Below, piece by piece: positions 4,654 to 8,315 of a DNA stretch of 8,315 bases; the stretch's first letter is position 1, and each line of letters begins with the position of its first letter. The DNA comes from Heliobacteriaceae bacterium (GTDB lineage: Bacteria; Cyanobacteriota; Vampirovibrionia; Gastranaerophilales; Gastranaerophilaceae). The DNA is taken from assembly GCA_031267015.1 (NCBI GenBank), contig JAIRZW010000165.1, positions 1 to 8,315 on the forward strand. Reading direction: 5' to 3'. The position numbers and the translations under genes were made by a program. Under the pieces are notes generated by a model. The model was not told where the DNA came from. It saw only the letters and a program-made list of their open reading frames with translations, and searched no databases.

Positions 4654-6231
4654 ATGTTAATCTACGGCAATAAATTATTTAAAAATCCGGTTGAAATCGT
4701 AATGGCTGATGACAATTTGGAAGCGGCTTTTGCGCGGATTGAGGAGCTGAGGAAAAAATATTTCCTGCTCGGCTATGTGCGGTACAACGCGGCTTCGCCG
4801 CGGCTGTATTTTGAAGCGTTTGAGGGGTTTGAGGATTATGCGCCGCGTTCGGATAAGACTTTTTGTCTAAACCCCAAGCCAGCAGTGAGTTTTGACGAGT
4901 ACGCCGCGGCAATTCACAGGATTAAAGAGGAAATCGCGTGCGGAAACACTTATGAGGTAAACTACACATACGATTTTGACGTGGAGTTTTCAGGCGATGA
5001 GACGGAACTATACGAATACCTTCTGAAAAAGCAGAAAACGCCTTACAATGCCTTTATTAAGAACGAATTTGACACTGTTTTGTCGTTTTCGCCGGAATTG
5101 TTTTTTGAGCTTGAGGGAAGCCGCGTCATAACGAAGCCAATGAAAGGCACTGCCGCGCGCGGCAAAACCCCTTCCGAAGACGCTCAGATGAAGGATTTTC
5201 TTGCCAACGACCCTAAAAACCGCGCGGAAAACGTTATGATTGTTGACCTTTTGCGCAACGACCTTGGCAGAATCGCCAAAACAGGCACGGTGAAAGTTAC
5301 GCGGCTGTTTGAAATCGAAACCCACCCGACGCTTCACCAGATGACCTCGCAAATCGAAGCGGATTTGGCGGACGGAATGAGGCTCTACGATATTTTTAAG
5401 GCGATTTTTCCTTGCGGCTCGATTACGGGCGCGCCCAAAATCAGTACTATGAAGATTATTGGTGAAGTTGAAAAGGGCGAACGCGATATTTACTGCGGTG
5501 CAATCGGATTTTTAAGCCCGGAAAAAGCTGTTTTCAGCGTTCCGATAAGGATTCTGCAAAGGCGCACGGGCAGTACAGTTTTTAAATACCGCGTTGGCGG
5601 CGCGATTGTGTGGGATTCCGACGTGCAGGATGAATGGCTCGAAACCGTCACGAAAACGCGGTTTTTGAGTGATGATTTTCAACTAATCGAGACCATGCTG
5701 GTAGAAAACAACAAAATCCTGTTTGAGGCCGAACATCTGGAAAGGCTGAGGAAGTCAGCAGAGCATTACGGGTTTAAGTATAATCCCCTCTCCCCAACGT
5801 GGGAGAGGGATAGGGTGAGGGGGATTATCAGAATCCTGTTGAACAAAGACGGACAAATTTCTGTTGAACACAAAGAACTCACACCGGTCAGCAGCACGCT
5901 GAAAATTTCACCGCTGAGAACAGACCGCGAAGAATTTCTGTTTCATAAAACCACTTACCGGCCATATTACAGCGAAAACGCGGTTTTTTTCAACAAACAA
6001 GACGAATTAACCGAAACCTCAATCGCAAACATAGTACTTGAAATCGACGGCAAATGGTACACACCGCCGGCAGAATGCGGGCTTTTGAACGGAATTTACC
6101 GCCAAAAGCTTCTGCACGAAGGCAAATGCGAGGAAAAAATTCTTTATTTAGAAGACCTTAAACAAGCGCAGCGGATTTTTTGCGTAAATTCCGTGCGCGG
6201 GCTTTGGGAGGTCGAAATTGATTTTAATTGA
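4654..6231 (+). CDS. pabB: Fused aminodeoxychorismate synthase component I and aminodeoxychorismate lyase (PabB-PabC)
   Basis: The protein has 525 residues. Residues about 75-340 are the chorismate-binding domain: FSPELFF (145-151), KPMKGT (161-166), DPKNRAENVMIVDLLRNDLG (186-205), FPCGSITGAPK (252-262) and RVGGAIVWDSD (313-323). K164 in the KGT motif is the residue that marks aminodeoxychorismate synthase rather than TrpE. Residues about 343-525 are a PLP-dependent lyase: FQLIETMLV, HKTTYRPYY with the expected PLP lysine K432, DELTETSIANIV and GLLNGIYRQ. It should turn chorismate plus ammonia from PabA into ADC, and then p-aminobenzoate and pyruvate, for folate. Residues 377-390 (NPLSPTWERDRVRG) are encoded by a palindromic repeat in the lyase half, where relatives have a longer helix. 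There is no ribosome site; the ATG is 1 nt after the reductase stop. Confidence 0.93.
   Translation: MLIYGNKLFKNPVEIVMADDNLEAAFARIEELRKKYFLLGYVRYNAASPRLYFEAFEGFEDYAPRSDKTFCLNPKPAVSFDEYAAAIHRIKEEIACGNTYEVNYTYDFDVEFSGDETELYEYLLKKQKTPYNAFIKNEFDTVLSFSPELFFELEGSRVITKPMKGTAARGKTPSEDAQMKDFLANDPKNRAENVMIVDLLRNDLGRIAKTGTVKVTRLFEIETHPTLHQMTSQIEADLADGMRLYDIFKAIFPCGSITGAPKISTMKIIGEVEKGERDIYCGAIGFLSPEKAVFSVPIRILQRRTGSTVFKYRVGGAIVWDSDVQDEWLETVTKTRFLSDDFQLIETMLVENNKILFEAEHLERLRKSAEHYGFKYNPLSPTWERDRVRGIIRILLNKDGQISVEHKELTPVSSTLKISPLRTDREEFLFHKTTYRPYYSENAVFFNKQDELTETSIANIVLEIDGKWYTPPAECGLLNGIYRQKLLHEGKCEEKILYLEDLKQAQRIFCVNSVRGLWEVEIDFN
5781..5827. repeat. Short palindromic repeat inside pabB-pabC, read in frame
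   Basis: taatcccc (5781-5788) pairs with ggggatta (5820-5827), and ctctccc (5788-5794) pairs with gggagag (5801-5807). The right part reads gggagagggatagggtgagg. This closely resembles the CCCTCACCC..CCCTCTCCC interspersed repeats seen in many bacterial genomes. It is translated as NPLSPTWERDRVRG between GFKY and IIRILLNKDG of the lyase domain without a frame break. Confidence 0.65.
6206..6211 (+). promoter_or_regulatory. Ribosome binding site selecting a TTG start for pabA
   Basis: GGGAGG lies inside the end of pabB, 6 nt before the TTG at 6218. The next ATG in frame is at residue 41, inside the conserved domain, so the TTG is the only start that keeps the essential N-terminus ILIDNYDSF. 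Confidence 0.75.
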
Positions 6232-6778
6232 TAATTACGACTCGTTCACATACAATATTGTCCAGTATTTGCAGGAATTTGGGGTTCAGCCAAAGGTCTT
6301 TGAAAACGACAGGGTGAGCGTCACGGAACTTGAAGAAATGGATTTTGAGCGGATTATAATCTCACCCGGCGCAGGAAATCCTGACACGGCAGGAGTTTCG
6401 CTTGACGTGGTTAAGCATTTTTACAGGACTAAAAAAATTCTCGGGGTTTGTTTAGGCCACCAGTGTATAGCGCAGTTTTTCGGCGCGAAAATCGTCAAAG
6501 CGCAAGAGCCTGTGCACGGTAAAACTTCGAGAATCTTTTTTGACCGGGCATGCCCGCTTTTTAAAGGGATTGCGCAGGGGTTTGAGGCAACGCGCTACCA
6601 TTCGCTTGTTGTTGAAGATATAAAACCTCCATTGATTGCGGCTGCGCAAACCAAAAACTTTATAAATATGGCGATTCAGCATAAATCCCTGCCTGTTTTC
6701 GGGGTTCAATTCCACCCTGAAGCAATCCTGACCGAACATGGCAAGGCGCTTTTAAATAATTTCATGAATATCGCTTGA
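6218..6778 (+). CDS. pabA: Aminodeoxychorismate synthase component II, glutamine amidotransferase (PabA/TrpG family)
   Basis: The 186-residue class I glutamine amidotransferase releases ammonia from glutamine for the chorismate enzyme. LIDNYDSFTYN (3-13), SPGAGNP (49-55, the oxyanion region, usually SPGPG.P), GVCLGHQ with nucleophile C78, and FHPE with H166 and E168 are all present. Length is that of a free PabA. It starts with TTG and overlaps the end of pabB by 14 bp, and GGGAGG lies within pabB, so the two subunits are probably made in a coupled way. Adjacency to PabB-PabC argues for p-aminobenzoate synthesis; the family also serves anthranilate synthase (TrpG), so dual use is possible. 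The stop codon overlaps the -35 box of the next gene. Confidence 0.95.
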   Translation: MILIDNYDSFTYNIVQYLQEFGVQPKVFENDRVSVTELEEMDFERIIISPGAGNPDTAGVSLDVVKHFYRTKKILGVCLGHQCIAQFFGAKIVKAQEPVHGKTSRIFFDRACPLFKGIAQGFEATRYHSLVVEDIKPPLIAAAQTKNFINMAIQHKSLPVFGVQFHPEAILTEHGKALLNNFMNIA

Positions 6779-6803
6779 CAAATTCTTGATTTTCTTATAC
6801 AAT
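6775..6803 (+). promoter_or_regulatory. Promoter of the second prepilin-like gene
   Basis: TTGACA (6775-6780) and TACAAT (6798-6803) are 17 nt apart, a near-consensus sigma-70 type promoter. The -35 box contains the TGA stop of pabA. AAAGGAG at 6824-6830 follows, 6 nt before the ATG at 6837. Confidence 0.65.
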
Positions 6804-6836
6804 CACTAGTGGTTACATTTCGTAAAGGAGAAAAGT

Positions 6837-7664
6837 ATGAGAAAGAAAGTTACATGTCATTGCGAGGGAGCGCAAAGCGCGACTGCGGCAATCCAGAAAA
6901 AAAGACTGGATTGCTTCGCCCTATGGGCTCGCAATGACGTGGGAGGTTTTACGTTGGCGGAAGTTTTGATTACATTAGGTATTATCGGAGTAGTAGCCGC
7001 CTTGACAATGCCAAGCCTTATCCAAAAGCAAAATGACCGGGCGACTGTGGCTAAGGTTAAGAAAATGTATTCGGTAATTTCAAACGCTGTGAGGCTTTGG
7101 CAGGCGGAAGAAGGATGTGACACAGACGTTGCGGACTGCATAGGACAATATGCGGCTTATGACTGCCAAAATGCTTTTAGCGGGATAGAAAAAAAGTTGA
7201 ATATTGTGGACAGAGTGTATCAAAATCAGTCCAAAAATGTTGCCTGGCTGCCTGCTGTTTCATACGGATTAGACGGCAGTGCTGCCGCTCAGGGCTGGGA
7301 GGGTGTAAGTCAGTTGGGAGGAAGCGGTACCTGCGAGTATCTGCTTAATGACGGCGTAACAATGACAGTACACATGCCTGATGAAGGCGGCAGAGTCAGC
7401 GGTTTTATATTTTTCGATGTTAACGGGCCAAAGGCTCCTAATCGTGTAGGCAAAGATATATTTCCTATTGGTATCGGTTCATATCGTTCACCTGCTAAGG
7501 GGGTTAATCCATATTATACGGAAGACAACTCCGGAAATAATTGGGGATTATGCCGGTATAGAAATGGTGAAGAATGCAGCCCTGATGACGGCAAAAGCCC
7601 CACAGCATACGTAATTGCACATGACAAACTGCCTGATTTGGTTAAAATGGGGTATCCTAAATAG
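6837..7664 (+). CDS. Type IV prepilin-like protein with a repeat-extended leader peptide
   Basis: This 275-residue secreted pilin-like protein has the class III signal G37|FTLAEVLITLGIIGVVAAL, with E42 as mature E5 and a hydrophobic helix to about residue 57. The leader before the cleavage site is 37 residues instead of the usual 5-10, because residues 7-34 are encoded by a palindromic element; without it the leader would read about MRKKVT-VGG. The mature part has a Cys-rich middle (C96, C102, C110), the motif DVNGPKAPNRVGKDIF (about 200-215), and an aromatic and Cys-containing C-terminal third. The family is assembled into pili or pseudopili after prepilin peptidase cleavage; the partners are not in this window. 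AAAGGAG at 6 nt supports ATG 6837; the only later in-frame candidate near the cleavage site, GTG at V35, has no ribosome site. The ORF is intact. Confidence 0.85.
   Translation: MRKKVTCHCEGAQSATAAIQKKRLDCFALWARNDVGGFTLAEVLITLGIIGVVAALTMPSLIQKQNDRATVAKVKKMYSVISNAVRLWQAEEGCDTDVADCIGQYAAYDCQNAFSGIEKKLNIVDRVYQNQSKNVAWLPAVSYGLDGSAAAQGWEGVSQLGGSGTCEYLLNDGVTMTVHMPDEGGRVSGFIFFDVNGPKAPNRVGKDIFPIGIGSYRSPAKGVNPYYTEDNSGNNWGLCRYRNGEECSPDDGKSPTAYVIAHDKLPDLVKMGYPK
6856..6938. repeat. Palindromic element inserted in frame in a prepilin leader (copy C)
   Basis: Outer stem gtcattgcgag (6856-6866) pairs perfectly with 6928-6938, and inner stem gcaatccag (6888-6896) with 6906-6914 around a 9-nt A-rich loop. The left side hairpin is gcgc-aaa-gcgc; the right is ccc-tat-ggg. 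Stems match copies A and B. The element is read through as residues C7 to D34 without stop. Confidence 0.8.
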
Positions 7665-8292
7665 TTAATCTAATCACCGCGTAATGGCGGTTTGCGGTTC
7701 CGTTCTCTTTTCGATAGGAGTAGAATAAATCATTGTTGCAGCACGTGCAATAAGGGCAGATATCAACTTCATTTACCCCTGCTTCGCGCAGCTGGCGCGC
7801 GTTTATAGATTTTAAGTCCACAAAAATCTTTCCGTCGCGCCGCTCAAATTCACCCTGCACAGGCGCAAGCCGTTCAAAAACTTCTTCGCCCACGTCATAA
7901 CACTTACCACAAATCGCCGGCCCTACTGCCGCAGCGATTTCACCTTTACCAAGCATTTCAACCGTGCGCTGAACAATCTTTTGCGCGGTTCCGCGCCAGC
8001 CCGCATGCGCAACCGCCGCCGCACCGCTGGTTCGGTTATACAAAATCACCGGCGTGCAATCCGCAAACTTCAAATAAACCGCGCCGGGGCCGTCCAGTAC
8101 CAGCGCATCCGTGTCAGGGTAATCAGCCACACCCGGCTTTACAAACGCAACATTTGCGCTATGTGTCTGGGTCGGGTGAATAAGGTTCACAAAGCCCAAA
8201 TCCTCAACCGACACGCCGCGCGTAGTGAAACAGTGTTCCAAGCCTTGCAAAATACTTGACTTGAGTAAATTATTTCCGTTAAAATAAAACAT
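7657..8292 (-). CDS. pgeF: YfiH/PgeF-family protein (multicopper polyphenol oxidase/LACC1 fold, DUF152)
   Basis: This 211-residue cytoplasmic protein shows all family motifs: FTTRG (22-26), QTHSANV (42-48, H44), FADCTPV (76-82, C79), HAGWRGTAQ (96-104, H96), GPAICGKCYDVG (124-135) and the C-terminal CNNDLFYSYRKENGTANRHYAVI. H44, C79 and H96 are the expected metal and catalytic residues. Members have been described as laccase-like, as purine nucleoside-phosphorylase/adenosine-deaminase enzymes (LACC1, YlmD), and in E. coli as a peptidoglycan editing factor; which applies here cannot be read from sequence. It is somewhat shorter than the common length of about 240. The ATG at 8292 lacks a ribosome site and is about 7 nt from a TACAAT box, suggesting a leaderless message. 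Its last 8 bp overlap the end of the convergent prepilin-like gene. Confidence 0.92.
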   Translation of the reverse strand: MFYFNGNNLLKSSILQGLEHCFTTRGVSVEDLGFVNLIHPTQTHSANVAFVKPGVADYPDTDALVLDGPGAVYLKFADCTPVILYNRTSGAAAVAHAGWRGTAQKIVQRTVEMLGKGEIAAAVGPAICGKCYDVGEEVFERLAPVQGEFERRDGKIFVDLKSINARQLREAGVNEVDICPYCTCCNNDLFYSYRKENGTANRHYAVIRLTI

Positions 8293-8299
8293 GTGCTTT

Positions 8300-8305
8300 A
8301 TTGTA
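8300..8305 (-). promoter_or_regulatory. -10 box of the pgeF gene, implying a leaderless transcript
   Basis: TACAAT on the minus strand ends 7 nt before the ATG at 8292, which is where transcription would start. A -35 at the normal distance would lie beyond the window. There is no ribosome site between. Confidence 0.4.
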
Positions 8306-8315
8306 CAACAAAAAC

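Overview
The window looks like a chromosomal segment of a gut-type non-photosynthetic cyanobacterial relative (Melainabacteria/Vampirovibrionia, order Gastranaerophilales). This is an inference. It rests on two type IV prepilin-like proteins with the GFTLAEVLITLGIIGVVAAL start and a DxNG...PN.VG.D motif, which I associate with that group, on the moderate base composition, and on many short palindromic repeats. Genes use standard code with TGA as a stop. Clear AGGAG-type ribosome sites precede most first genes.

Left part (1-1000) is an accessory zone on the minus strand. It holds the first codons of a gene leaving the window, a small frameshifted ORF, and a GIY-YIG nuclease gene sitting in the apex of a large palindromic element (318-706). 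A second, gene-less copy of the same element follows (719-836). Next comes a plus-strand promoter and ribosome site (877-943) that lead to no recognisable gene. From 1000 to 3045 on the minus strand are a membrane-anchored GH24-like lysozyme gene, whose leader carries a second kind of palindromic element, and a prepilin-like gene whose last residues are frameshifted.

Centre (3098-6778) is a tight plus-strand operon: an unrecognised repeat protein, an aldo/keto reductase, a fused PabB-PabC protein and PabA. Gaps are 4 nt, 1 nt and a 14-nt overlap. The last two proteins together can convert chorismate to p-aminobenzoate for folate. A short palindrome is inserted in frame in the lyase half of PabB-PabC.

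Right part holds a second prepilin-like gene (6837-7664), with its own promoter starting in the pabA stop codon. A third copy of the GIY-YIG-associated palindrome lies in frame inside its leader peptide. Convergent to it, and overlapping by 8 bp, is a YfiH/PgeF-family gene that appears to be leaderless.

The most interesting pattern is the palindromic element family. One copy carries a nuclease gene at its apex, one is empty, and one has become part of a protein. All keep an outer stem, an inner stem and one side hairpin per arm, while the side-hairpin sequences differ. This suggests an autonomous nuclease-bearing element with non-autonomous derivatives.
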